From Streptomyces hydrogenans (lineage in GTDB: Bacteria; Actinomycetota; Actinomycetes; Streptomycetales; Streptomycetaceae), in assembly GCF_014656075.1 (NCBI RefSeq), contig NZ_BNBS01000003.1, forward strand, positions 102,756 through 166,755: 64,000 nucleotides of DNA, read 5' to 3'. A program made the position numbers and the translations under genes. The notes under the pieces were generated by a model. The model was not told the DNA's origin and did no database searches. It saw nothing but the letters and a program-made list of their open reading frames with translations. This document shows, one piece after another, positions 34,284-41,445 of this stretch. Within the stretch, counting starts at the first letter, position 1; the number at the start of each line of letters is the position of its first letter.

Positions 34284-34508
34284 TCACCGGTCCGTTGGCA
34301 CTCCGCACGGTCCGCGGCCGTGCCGCCCGGCGGGACCGGGCTGCGGCTGCGGTTCCGGAGCGGGTACGGGCCCTCCGGGCTGCGGACGGCCGGGCGGCGC
34401 GGGGTCGGGCGGCACGGGCACCGGGTTCGGCGGCGGCACCGGCGCCGGCGAGGGTTCGGGCGGCGGGATGGGCGAGGGCGGCAGCGGGTCGGGATACGGA
34501 TGGGTCAT
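34284..34508 (-). CDS. small proline-rich protein
   Basis: 74 residues from ATG with GGGAGG seven bases upstream. The first about 55 residues are Pro-Asp-Pro type repeats (PYPDPLPPSPIPPPEPSPAPVPPPNPV), ending GRGPCGVPTDR. There is no signal peptide or membrane helix. The good ribosome site argues for translation; the biased composition means chance cannot be excluded. Confidence 0.45.
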   Translation of the reverse strand: MTHPYPDPLPPSPIPPPEPSPAPVPPPNPVPVPPDPAPPGRPQPGGPVPAPEPQPQPGPAGRHGRGPCGVPTDR

Positions 34509-34607
34509 GACGGACCTCCCGGTCGACGGCCCCCTCGGTCTTCCCCCCTTCCACCTTCCAGGGTGGCACCGCCCGCGCCACTCGGGGCGGCCCGGACGGC
34601 GGACGGT

Positions 34608-34967
34608 TCACCAGAGGCCGGGCGTGGCCGCCAGCTGCCGCTTCGCGGCGCGGACCACCTCGGCGGCGGCCGGCGGGGCCTCGTCGGGATGGCGCGCGGC
34701 CCACTTGGCGGCGTACGGGCAGAGCGGCACGACGGGCACGCCCTCGCGGGCGGCGATCGCGTAGAACTCGCGGACGAGCGCGCCCGCGATCCCCCGCCCC
34801 TCGTGGTCGGCGTCGACGACCGTGTGGACGGCGACGAGGGCGTGCGGCTCCTCGTCGAGGGCGAAGTAGACGATCACGCCGGCGAAGACGTCGTCGACGT
34901 ACGCCTCCAGCCGCCCCTTCTCCCGCACGTCACGGATGACCGGCTCGACCGCCCGCTGCTCTGCCAC
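34608..34967 (-). CDS. GNAT-type N-acetyltransferase (small YjdJ-like)
   Basis: 119 residues. The compact acetyl-CoA fold is recognisable from LEAYVDDVFAGVIVYFAL, VAVHTVVDADHEGRGIAGALVREFYAIAAREGVPVVPLCPYAAKWAARHPDE. The GRGIAGALV loop binds the CoA pyrophosphate and the following segment carries a conserved cysteine. Substrate unknown. It lies 17 bases downstream of panD in the same direction, so the two are likely co-transcribed. Confidence 0.85.
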   Translation of the reverse strand: MAEQRAVEPVIRDVREKGRLEAYVDDVFAGVIVYFALDEEPHALVAVHTVVDADHEGRGIAGALVREFYAIAAREGVPVVPLCPYAAKWAARHPDEAPPAAAEVVRAAKRQLAATPGLW

Positions 34968-34984
34968 GTCGTACGCTCCCTCGC

Positions 34985-35410
34985 TCAGACGACCGCCGGC
35001 ACCGCGTGCGGCGGACGCACCGTGTCACTGCCCGGCACGGGCGCCGAGGCGTCGGCGCCCAGCTCCACGATGCGGTTCGCGCCGTCGACGTGCACGACGC
35101 GCGGCACATGGGCGCGGGCCTCGGCATCGTCCATCTGGGCGTAGCTGATGAGGATGACCAGGTCTCCGGGGTGCACCAGATGCGCGGCGGCACCGTTGAT
35201 CCCGATGACACCGGAGCCCCGCTCGCCCTCGATGACGTAGGTCTCCAGCCGGGCCCCGTTGGTGATGTCGACGATGTGGACGAGCTCGCCGGGCAGCAGA
35301 TCGGCGGCGTCCAGCAGATCGGCGTCGACCGTGACGGACCCGACGTAGTGGAGGTCCGCCTGGGTGACGGTGGCGCGGTGGATCTTGGACTTGAACAGAG
35401 TACGCAGCAC
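34985..35410 (-). CDS. panD: aspartate 1-decarboxylase proenzyme
   Basis: 141 residues from GTG at 35410, with GAG in AGAGGAG about eight bases upstream. PanD decarboxylates L-aspartate to beta-alanine for pantothenate and CoA synthesis. The self-processing site G24-S25 in [10 protein letters not shown] yields the pyruvoyl cofactor. Other conserved parts are [47 protein letters not shown] and [14 protein letters not shown]. Length fits actinobacterial PanD (about 139). panB and panC are not nearby. Confidence 0.95.
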   Translation of the reverse strand: MLRTLFKSKIHRATVTQADLHYVGSVTVDADLLDAADLLPGELVHIVDITNGARLETYVIEGERGSGVIGINGAAAHLVHPGDLVILISYAQMDDAEARAHVPRVVHVDGANRIVELGADASAPVPGSDTVRPPHAVPAVV

Positions 35411-35488
35411 TTGGGACTCCTCTGAGACGGCTCCCTGCCTGCTTTGTGCAGGTCAAGGGCGGTCTCGACCCTACACCGGGACGCGCCG

Positions 35489-35513
35489 AGCGATGTTTGT
35501 GAGGAACATCGCT
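35489..35513. promoter_or_regulatory. inverted repeat upstream of panD
   Basis: agcgatgtt (35489-35497) and aacatcgct (35505-35513), nine-base arms with seven-base spacer, 79 bases before the panD start. A smaller repeat cctgc-tttgt-gcagg at 35438-35452 lies closer to the start. Either could be a regulator site or a leader structure. Confidence 0.35.
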
Positions 35514-35600
35514 TCGGTCGGGTTAAACAGCTTCCCACCTGGGCTTTCCCTTAGCAGCGGCGCCTGTTGGAGCGACCGTCCCAAAACGCACGGGGACTCT

Positions 35601-35626
35601 TGCTGACCCGATGCTGACTTACCTGA
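35601..35626 (+). repeat. diverged repeat element, copy A
   Basis: A 26-base segment containing atgctgacttacctga. It matches 22 of 26 positions of the element at 39167-39192. Weaker similarity continues for about 100 bases (a caccac..gacctg..accga block at about 35682-35710 against 39231-39255). Confidence 0.5.
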
Positions 35627-36185
35627 CAACCCAACAGGCATGCGGCAGGTCCGCCTGCGCACACGGGCAACGTGCGCCTACCCACCACCGACCTGCCAGG
35701 CACCGACATCGTTCCAGTTCAGGCACGGCCCCTTCGGTCATCAGCCGGTCGACGCTCGACCGCCTCGGAAGTCGGCTCGCTGCCTGCCGCCGGCCCGAGA
35801 CCCCGCGGCGGTGTGGAACCGCACCACCAGGCTCGTCACCGCTGCCACCGCAGCCGCCGCCGGCCATAGGAATGCCGAAACGCATCACGGAGGCGGCCTG
35901 GGGCTGTGCCAGCGCGCGCTCGTTTTGACGCCCGTGCTTCGCCGTCGTACGCGACCCGCAGTGTCCGAGACCGCCCCCCGCCGCCTCCTGCGGGCCGGTC
36001 ACTCGTGGGGCACGCGGATCGGGCTGCTCAGCGCCGACCGATACCTCCCGTACGGGCTGGTCAGGGAGAGGCGAGCCGCGTCCCTCAATCGCCCCAGGAC
36101 GGCCCTGGCGGCACCCGCTGAGAAGAGCCACTGGGTGGCGCTGACGGGAGCGTGAGCATCCAGGGGCTTCGCCGGTGCATTCGGA

Positions 36186-37016
36186 TCACGCGGAGCAGCG
36201 CGTGATGATGCGCGGGCGGGCGATCTCGGCGAGACTCGGCGGGAGTTCCTCGCCGCGGAGGAGGCACTCGATGGTCGAGGCGACCGCCGCCGCGCCTTCG
36301 ACGGGGTCCAGGTAGGTCGTGGTGAGGGCCGGGCGAAGGGCCGCGCCGAGCGGATGGTTGTCGGTGCCGATGACCGCGATGTCCTCGGGGACGCGCAGGC
36401 CGGCGTCGGCGAGCGCCTGGAGGAGGACGAGGCCGAATTCGTCGTTGTAGGCGTAGACGGCGTCAGGCCGGGATCGCGGGTCGCGCCAGAGGGCCACGGT
36501 GGGGGCGAGACTGTCGGTCGTCAGGGCGCAGTCGACGCGCTGGACAGGGACGCCCGCCTTCCCCGCGACCGTCGCCACGGCCTCGAAGCGGTCGCGCGCG
36601 AGTTCGGCGATGTCGCCGCCGGGGACCAGTCAGGCGAGGCGTCGGTGGCCGCGGTCCAGGAGGTACCGGGTGGCGAGTTCCGCGACCGAGACGCTGTCCA
36701 CGAGGACGGTCGGCGCGTACGGCACGGGGCGGCGGGCTTCGAGGAGTACGTGGTCGACGCCCGCCTTGCGGAGGAGTTCCACAGCCTCCTCGGGGCAGCG
36801 GTCAGCCGCGACGAGGACAGCTGCGGGGCGGTGCTCGGCCCACCGGCGCGCCCCGGAGACTCCGCTCGCCTCGCGGTCGCCGTGGATGAGCAGGGTGAGG
36901 CCGCGCGCGGTCAGCTCCCGGTCGAGGATCTCCAGGTAGGAGGTGCGGGCCGGGGAGAGCGGCAGGCGCGGCATCGGGGACAGCACGATGTCGCTGCGGC
37001 CCGCCCGGAGCATCCG
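36186..37016 (-). pseudogene. LacI-family regulator remnant with internal stop and missing DNA-binding domain
   Basis: The sugar-binding part of a LacI/PurR-type repressor is readable from LRAGRSDIVLSPMPRLPLSPARTSYLEILDREL to VIGTDNHPLGAALRPALTTTYLDPVEGAA. A TGA codon at 36630-36632 interrupts it within the motif (HRRLA-stop-LVPGGDIAELARDRF), in the same frame on both sides. The N-terminal helix-turn-helix is absent: just before LRAGRSD the sequence becomes part of an MFS transporter. The gene is therefore dead in two ways. Decay looks recent because the remaining codons keep the genome's bias. Confidence 0.85.
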
Positions 37017-37211
37017 CGACGACCAGGGCGAGTGAGAACGCGGCCGTGGTGGCGCCGGTGGACCAGCCGCTGTCGGCGGTGATCTGCGGGTTCAGGACGG
37101 GGAAGGCGTAGTAGACGATCCCCAGCTGGTGATCTGGGTGGCGCAGAGCGCGGGCAGGACGGTGCGGGGCCGCGACCGGTTCCCTGCTCCGCGGGCGTGA
37201 AGTTCGGTCAT
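37017..37211 (-). pseudogene. N-terminal fragment of an MFS transporter, frameshifted
   Basis: Starts at ATG 37211 (MTELHARGAGNRSRPRTVLPALCATQITSWG). One missing base at the run 37120-37123 shifts the frame; correcting it gives IVYYAFPVLNPQITADSGWSTGATTAAFSLALVV, the first helices of a major facilitator family permease. The rest of the transporter is missing and the sequence passes directly into the LacI remnant. A deletion therefore removed most of the transporter and the regulator's DNA-binding domain. Confidence 0.8.
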
Positions 37212-37218
37212 CAAAAGG

Positions 37219-37686
37219 TCAGCGGCATCCGCCGGCGGCGACCGGTTCACCCGCCTCGCTGTCGGTGGTGGGGGCCGGGCCGGCGCAGCAGGTGCTGCCC
37301 TGTTGCTTGGGCAGGGTGTCGGCGTCGGCGTCGACGACGTACACCTCCCGTGGTTCGCGGCCGGGGCCGTGGACCCACACCTCGTCCTGGAGGGCGTAGC
37401 AACAGGTGGTGTCGTTCTCCTCCGCCGTCGGCAGGTCGGCCTCGCCCAGGCGGGCCGTGGCGGCGTGGACCGCCTCGGTGGTGTCGATCTCCACGCAGAG
37501 GTGGTCCAGGCGGCTGTCCTCGTTCTCGGCGCCTTCGACGAGGACGAGCTTGAGCGGCGGTTCCGCGAGGGCGAAGTTGGCGTAGCCGTCACGGAGCTCG
37601 GCCGGTTCGGTACCGAAGAGCTTCGTGTAGAAGGCGACGGATGCCGCCGGGTCGGGAACGCGCAGGGCGAGCTGTACGCGGGACAT
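37219..37686 (-). CDS. ArsI/CadI-family vicinal-oxygen-chelate metalloenzyme
   Basis: 155 residues from ATG (MSRVQLALRVPDPAASVAFYTKLFG) with GGAGGAAC upstream. The glyoxalase/VOC fold has metal ligands in MSRVQLAL.., DHLCVEIDT and YVVDADADTL. Cysteine pairs DTTCCYAL and GSTCCAGP plus a terminal GGC match ArsI C-As lyase and CadI relatives, which act on trivalent organoarsenicals or respond to cadmium. It appears intact and begins an arsenic-type pair with the truncated flavoprotein just upstream. Confidence 0.87.
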   Translation of the reverse strand: MSRVQLALRVPDPAASVAFYTKLFGTEPAELRDGYANFALAEPPLKLVLVEGAENEDSRLDHLCVEIDTTEAVHAATARLGEADLPTAEENDTTCCYALQDEVWVHGPGREPREVYVVDADADTLPKQQGSTCCAGPAPTTDSEAGEPVAAGGCR

Positions 37687-37732
37687 CGTGTTCCTCCAGG
37701 TGTGAGTGGGTGGGCGGGTGGGACGGGCGGGG

Positions 37733-38341
37733 TCAGCAGCCGACGGAAGCGGCCGGGGCTCCGACGCCGATCCGGAGCGCCGTCGGGGGCGCGCAGCAGC
37801 CGCCGTCGGTCGTGGTGTCGGCGGGCTGGTCGAAGAGGCCGGCGCCGCCGCAGACCCCGGTCTCGGGGAGGACGAGCTCGACGCGCTCGGCGGACTCGCG
37901 GTCACCGGCGATGGCGGCGATGGCGGCGATGGCGGCGATGGCGGCGACGGCGACGGCGGCGGCGGCGACGGAGCGGACCTGCTCGTAGCCGGTGAGGGCG
38001 AGGAAGGACGGAGCGCGGCCGTAGGACTTCATGCCGACGAGGTAGAGGCCCTCCTCCGGTTGTGTCAGCTCCTTCACGCCGTGCGGGTAGACGGTGCCGC
38101 AGGAGTGCTGGTTCGGGTCGATGAGCGGGGCCGGCTCGACGGGGGCCTGGAGCCGCTCGTCGAGCCCCGGGCGCAGTTCGTCGAGGAACGTCAGGTCGGG
38201 ACGGAAGCCGGTCAGGACGATGACCTCGTCGACGGGGTCGAGCCGACGGCCGTCCTCGGCGACCAGGACGCGGCCGGACGGGGCGGCGTCGCCCCGGGGC
38301 ACGGCACGGAGCGTGAGATCCGCCGTTCGGGCACCGGTCGG
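37733..38341 (-). pseudogene. 5'-truncated FAD/NAD(P)-binding monooxygenase-like flavoprotein
   Basis: Only the C-terminal about 200 residues remain: VDEVIVLTGFRPDLTFLDELRPGLDERLQAPVEPAPLIDPNQHSCGTVYPHG, EEGLYLVGMKSYGRAPSFLALTGYEQVRSV and a Cys-containing tail (ETGVCGGAG, GGCCAPPT). The frame upstream stops at 38342 and the FAD-binding N-terminus is missing, so the gene cannot give a working oxidoreductase. Such flavoproteins neighbour arsI and arsR in Streptomyces arsenic loci. A 9-bp repeat (37907-37951) adds an AAIAAIAAI tract. GTG at 38302 could still start a truncated product. Confidence 0.75.
37907..37951. repeat. 9-bp tandem repeat inside the flavoprotein remnant
   Basis: Four perfect copies of ggcgatggc followed by one variant (ggcgacggc). 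They encode Ala-Ala-Ile repeats on the minus strand. The period is a multiple of three, so changes in copy number keep the frame. This suggests slipped-strand expansion. Confidence 0.85.
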
Positions 38342-38402
38342 TTATAGCTTTCGGGAGCAGGGCGTCGATGCCCTTCCGCACCCGACGTGAGGGCTCTCCA
38401 CC

Positions 38403-39089
38403 GTGACCGGACACACCCCCGAACCCACCGAGGGCCCGAGCGGGCCGGAGCCCCTCGGCGAGGCCCGCTGGCCGATGGCGATGGCCGTCGTCACCGCCAT
38501 GGTGCTGACCGTCCTGCTCCCCGACGCCCTCCGTCTGGCGCCCCGCTGGTTGATCCCGGCCGTCGAGGGCCTGCTGCTGCTCGCGCTCATCGCCGGCGAC
38601 CCCGGCAGGATCGACCGGCGGTCGACGGCCCTGCGCACGTTGTCGATCGCCCTGGTGGGCGTTCTCGCGCTCAGCGCCGTGTGGTCCACGGGGCAGCTGG
38701 TCGACGACATCCTCGGGAACGGCGAGGAGACCGCCTCCGCCACCAGTCTGCTGCAGTCGGGCGGCACCGTGTGGGCCTGCACCGTCCTGGCCTTCTCCCT
38801 GCTGTACTTCGAACTCGACGGCGGCGGGGCCGCCGCCCGCGCCCACCGGCTCCCCCGTGCGCCCGCGCTCGCCTTCCCCCAACAGCTCAACCCCGAGCTG
38901 GCGAGCGCCCACTGGCGGCCGCGCTACGTCGACTACCTCTACCTCGGGCTGACCAACGCCACCGCGTTCAGCCCCACCGACGTGATGCCCCTGGCACCCT
39001 GGGCCAAGATCGCCATGGGCGTTCAGTCGCTCGTCTCGCTGCTCATCCTCGGTCTGGTGGTCGCCCGCGCCGTCAACGTCCTCGCCTGA
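38403..39089 (+). CDS. DUF1345 family membrane protein
   Basis: 228 residues from GTG with GAGGG 10 bases upstream. Four or more hydrophobic segments are visible: AMAVVTAMVLTVLLPDALRL, LIPAVEGLLLLALIAG, LSIALVGVLALSAVW and the C-terminal VQSLVSLLILGLVVARAVNVLA. The conserved block YFELDGGGAAAR..FPQQLNPELA..HWRPRYVDYLYLGLTNATAFSPTDVMPLAPWAKI is typical of this family. No function is established. It appears intact although flanked by pseudogenes. Confidence 0.85.
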   Translation: MTGHTPEPTEGPSGPEPLGEARWPMAMAVVTAMVLTVLLPDALRLAPRWLIPAVEGLLLLALIAGDPGRIDRRSTALRTLSIALVGVLALSAVWSTGQLVDDILGNGEETASATSLLQSGGTVWACTVLAFSLLYFELDGGGAAARAHRLPRAPALAFPQQLNPELASAHWRPRYVDYLYLGLTNATAFSPTDVMPLAPWAKIAMGVQSLVSLLILGLVVARAVNVLA

Positions 39090-39166
39090 GAACGGGCACC
39101 CTCGCCCCCCCTGCGCCCGTCGCCGGCGGCTGTTCGGGCGATTCTCCGGGAACGCCCTGCGGCTCA

Positions 39167-39192
39167 TGCCGACCGAATGCCGACTTACCTGA
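39167..39192 (+). repeat. diverged repeat element, copy B
   Basis: Counterpart of the element at 35601-35626 (22 of 26 identical, core gacttacctga). The two copies bracket the decayed segment with the LacI, MFS, ArsI, flavoprotein and DUF1345 genes. Confidence 0.5.
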
Positions 39193-39331
39193 TGAGCCGT
39201 CAACCAAGCGAGCTTCTCCGCCCGTCCACACACCACGGACCTGTCGACACCGATGTCGCGCCGGTTGACGCAAGACGGCACCCTGGCCCGCCGGCCGGTC
39301 CGGGGTCGATCCTTGGCGGCTCGGATCGCCC

Positions 39332-39607
39332 CTCGGCCTGGACGGGCTCTCTTTCGAGACGATCGAGTTCGAGCTGCCGGAGGAGAGTCCGCTGGTCCTG
39401 CACACCGACGGGCTGATCGCCGGCCGCACCCGGGACGTGGGCCGAGGACTCGCCACGCTGCACGACGTCCTCGCCTCGGCGCCGGACTCGCCGGAGGAGA
39501 CCTGCGACCGGCTCCTGGCCGCACTGCTGCCCGGCCGCCCCGCCGATGACGTCGCTCTGATCGTCGCCCGGTCGCCGGAGTCGTCCACACCCTCGGCCCG
39601 GGCGTGA
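39332..39607 (+). pseudogene. C-terminal fragment of a SpoIIE/PP2C-type phosphatase
   Basis: About 91 codons ending at TGA 39605-39607 read LSFETIEFELPEESPLVLHTDGLIAGRTRDVGRGL and LLAALLPGRPADDVALIVARS. The LHTDGL and DDVALIVAR motifs are the last metal-binding motifs of the phosphatase. No start or upstream domain is present. The alcohol dehydrogenase remnant overlaps its last codons. Confidence 0.8.
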
Positions 39608-40120
39608 AGGGCGACTGGACGCCCGGACAGCGCGTGATCCTCCAGGCCTGCCTCGGCTGTCCCGGCTGTCCCGGCTGCCTGCGACGGATGACGTGCCACC
39701 GGCCGCTCACCCGCGGCCTCGACCACGACGGCGGCTGGGCGCAGTACGCGATCGCCCGCGAGCACACGTTGCCGCCCGTCCCGGACGACCTGCCCTTCGA
39801 CCGGGCCGCGATCATCCCCGACGCGGTCTCCACCCCGTACGCCGCGATCGTGGGCACCGGCGCGGTCCGCCCCGCCCGGTCCGTCGGCATCCGGGGCGTG
39901 GGCGGCCTCGGCGCCCACGCCGTCCGGCCGGCCCGGATGGTCGGCGCGGCCCCGGTCCTCGCGATCGACCCGCTGCCGTCGGCCCGCGAGCGAACCCTGC
40001 TCTTCGGCGCGGACGTCGCCCTCGTCCCACTCGCCCCGGACTTCGCGGAGGCGGTGCGGGAGGCGACGGCCGGGCGCGGCCTCGACGTCGCCTTCGACTT
40101 CGCCGGCGGGGGCGGTGGCC
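39604..40120 (+). pseudogene. internal fragment of a zinc-type alcohol dehydrogenase
   Basis: Readable from WTPGQRVILQACLGC through GGWAQYAIAREHTLPPVPDDLPFDRAAIIPDAVSTPYAAIVGTG, the nucleotide-binding GVGGLGAHA and ATAGRGLDVAFDFAGG. The catalytic N-terminal Cys/His region and the C-terminus after FDFAG are absent. The structural-zinc cysteine cluster region (GCPGCPGCLRRMTC) is distorted. It starts with GTG inside the phosphatase fragment's stop. This is a relic, not a working enzyme. Confidence 0.75.
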
Positions 40121-40455
40121 GGCTCGCTCCGCACGCGCGGACGAACCGCCACCGCCCCCGTCGCCCGAGGACCGACGACACCCGTCAGGCGCCCTGCCCG
40201 CTGTCCGGTGCCGCGACCATGCCGGCCACGATCACCGTGTCGAAGACGGACGCGGTCGGCTCGTCGGCCGCCACCGTCCGGCGCGTCTCCCGCGACATCG
40301 ACAGCGCCCGGCCTCCGACCCACGCACCGGGAACACCGAACCCCGTGCGTGTGAGCGTCCGATCCGGAAGCTCGCGGCACGCCGAGCGAACCATGCGGAA
40401 GAGGCTGTCCGGATCATGCCGGACAGCCTCTTCACTCGTTACCCGCCCGTCCGGA
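40121..40455. other. 335-bp degenerate region
   Basis: Follows the alcohol dehydrogenase relic. A minus-strand frame at 40185-40394 reads SRETRRTVAADEPTASVFDTVIVAG. It may be the end of another lost gene but I do not recognise it. The terminator of the small membrane protein gene (40398-40433) lies here. Confidence 0.4.
40398..40433 (-). terminator. 15-bp hairpin terminator
   Basis: gaagaggctgtccgg (40398-40412) pairs perfectly with 40419-40433 around loop atcatg. It is placed just beyond the stop of the small membrane protein gene on the minus strand. Confidence 0.8.
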
Positions 40456-40623
40456 TCACTCCTTGCTGCTGGTCAGCCACAGACCGAGGGCCGAGCCGAC
40501 GAAGACGACGCCCGAGCCCACCGAGGCCAGGACCCTGGTGGTGCCGGTGTAGTCGGCGAAGGTGCTGACGTAGACCGCGACGGCGGTGGAGATGGCGAGC
40601 AGCAGCCAGAGTGCGGGCCTCAT
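40456..40623 (-). CDS. small two-helix membrane protein
   Basis: 55 residues from ATG with AGGAGGAAC six bases upstream. It consists of two hydrophobic segments, PALWLLLAISTAVAVYVSTFA and VLASVGSGVVFVGSALGLWLT, ending SSKE. No family is recognised. The 28-bp palindrome at 40741-40768 lies upstream, between this gene and the response regulator, and could control it. Confidence 0.7.
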   Translation of the reverse strand: MRPALWLLLAISTAVAVYVSTFADYTGTTRVLASVGSGVVFVGSALGLWLTSSKE

Positions 40624-40740
40624 GGGGGTTCCTCCTGAGTGTGTCCCCGACGTCCCCCCGAGGGACGGCGAGAGCGGGTCGTTTACGTCGTCCACTCTCG
40701 CCGCCGGCCCCCTGTCGGCACATCGGGTCCTGCTCCCGAA

Positions 40741-40768
40741 CCGCAGGTGTAGCCCGCTACACCTGCGG
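40741..40768. promoter_or_regulatory. 28-bp perfect palindrome (operator or terminator)
   Basis: ccgcaggtgtagc (40741-40753) and gctacacctgcgg (40756-40768), 13-base arms with a two-base spacer. It follows the response-regulator stop (40810, minus strand) and precedes the small membrane protein gene. A hairpin with loop cccg could end the two-component transcript, or the site could be the regulator's own operator. A CTACACC motif recurs upstream of the kinase and ABC genes near 42734. Confidence 0.6.
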
Positions 40769-40809
40769 GGTGGGGACGGCGACCGCCGTCACTGTCCGTG
40801 CGCGCGAGG

Positions 40810-41445
40810 TCATGCCTTCAGGTAGGCGAGGACGGCGAGGACCCGGCGGTGGCCGCTGTCGCTGGGGGGCAGGTTCAGCTTGGCGAGGATGTTGCCGATG
40901 TGCTTGCTCACCGAGCGCTCGGTGATGAACAGGGTGGTCGCGATCGTCGGGTTGTCGAGGCCCTGGGCCATGAGGCTGAGGACCTCGCGTTCACGCGGGG
41001 ACAGCGCGTCCAGGGGGTCGCGACGTGTCATGAGCTGGGAGACCACGTCGGGGTCGAGCGCGGTGCCTCCGGCGGCGACCCGCTCCAGGGCCTGCTGGAA
41101 CTCCTCGATGCGGGAGACCCGGTCCTTGAGCAGGTAGCCGACGCCGGAGGCGCCCTGACCCAGCAGCTCGGCGGCGTAGCTCTCCTCGACGTACTGGGAC
41201 AGGACGAGGATGGGCAAGCCGGGCATCAGCCTGCGGGCCTCGATGGCCGCCCTCAGGCCCTCGTCACGGAATCCGGGGGGCAGCCGGACGTCGAGGACGG
41301 CCGCGTCGGGCCGGTGTTCCAGCAGCGTGGGCACCACCTCGGGACCGCTCCCCACGACGGCGACGATCTCGTGGCCGACGTCCTCCAGCAACAGAATCAG
41401 GCCCTCGCGGAGAAGGACGTTGTCCTCCGCGATCACGATCCGCAC
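40810..41445 (-). CDS. NarL/LuxR-family response regulator
   Basis: 211 residues from GTG at 41445, overlapping the kinase 3' end by 13 bases. The receiver has acidic E7/D8, phospho-acceptor D52 in AAVLDVRLPPGF, and K in GYLLKDRV. The LuxR-type HTH is LDALSPREREVLSLMAQGLDNPTIATTLFITERSVSKHIGNILAKL. It should be phosphorylated by the kinase at 41433-42665 and is likely to control the divergent ABC transporter. Confidence 0.9.
   Translation of the reverse strand: MRIVIAEDNVLLREGLILLLEDVGHEIVAVVGSGPEVVPTLLEHRPDAAVLDVRLPPGFRDEGLRAAIEARRLMPGLPILVLSQYVEESYAAELLGQGASGVGYLLKDRVSRIEEFQQALERVAAGGTALDPDVVSQLMTRRDPLDALSPREREVLSLMAQGLDNPTIATTLFITERSVSKHIGNILAKLNLPPSDSGHRRVLAVLAYLKA

Larger units (their letters stand above)
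35411..36185. other. 775-bp region without a recognisable gene
   Basis: Contains the panD leader, the inverted repeat at 35489-35513 and the 26-base element at 35601-35626 that recurs at 39167. Several long open frames exist on both strands, but none gives a recognisable product or has a good start. The base composition is lower in third-position G+C bias than coding DNA here, suggesting degenerate or non-coding sequence. Confidence 0.45.

Noticed and set aside
35640..36155. Plus-strand 171-codon frame in the gap downstream of panD
   Set aside because: No recognisable domain, no good ribosome site, and odd composition; it is more likely degenerate sequence.
37907..37951. Short regular repeats that could suggest a CRISPR array
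   Set aside because: Unit length is nine bases with no spacers and the repeats are in frame in a coding remnant; this is a minisatellite.
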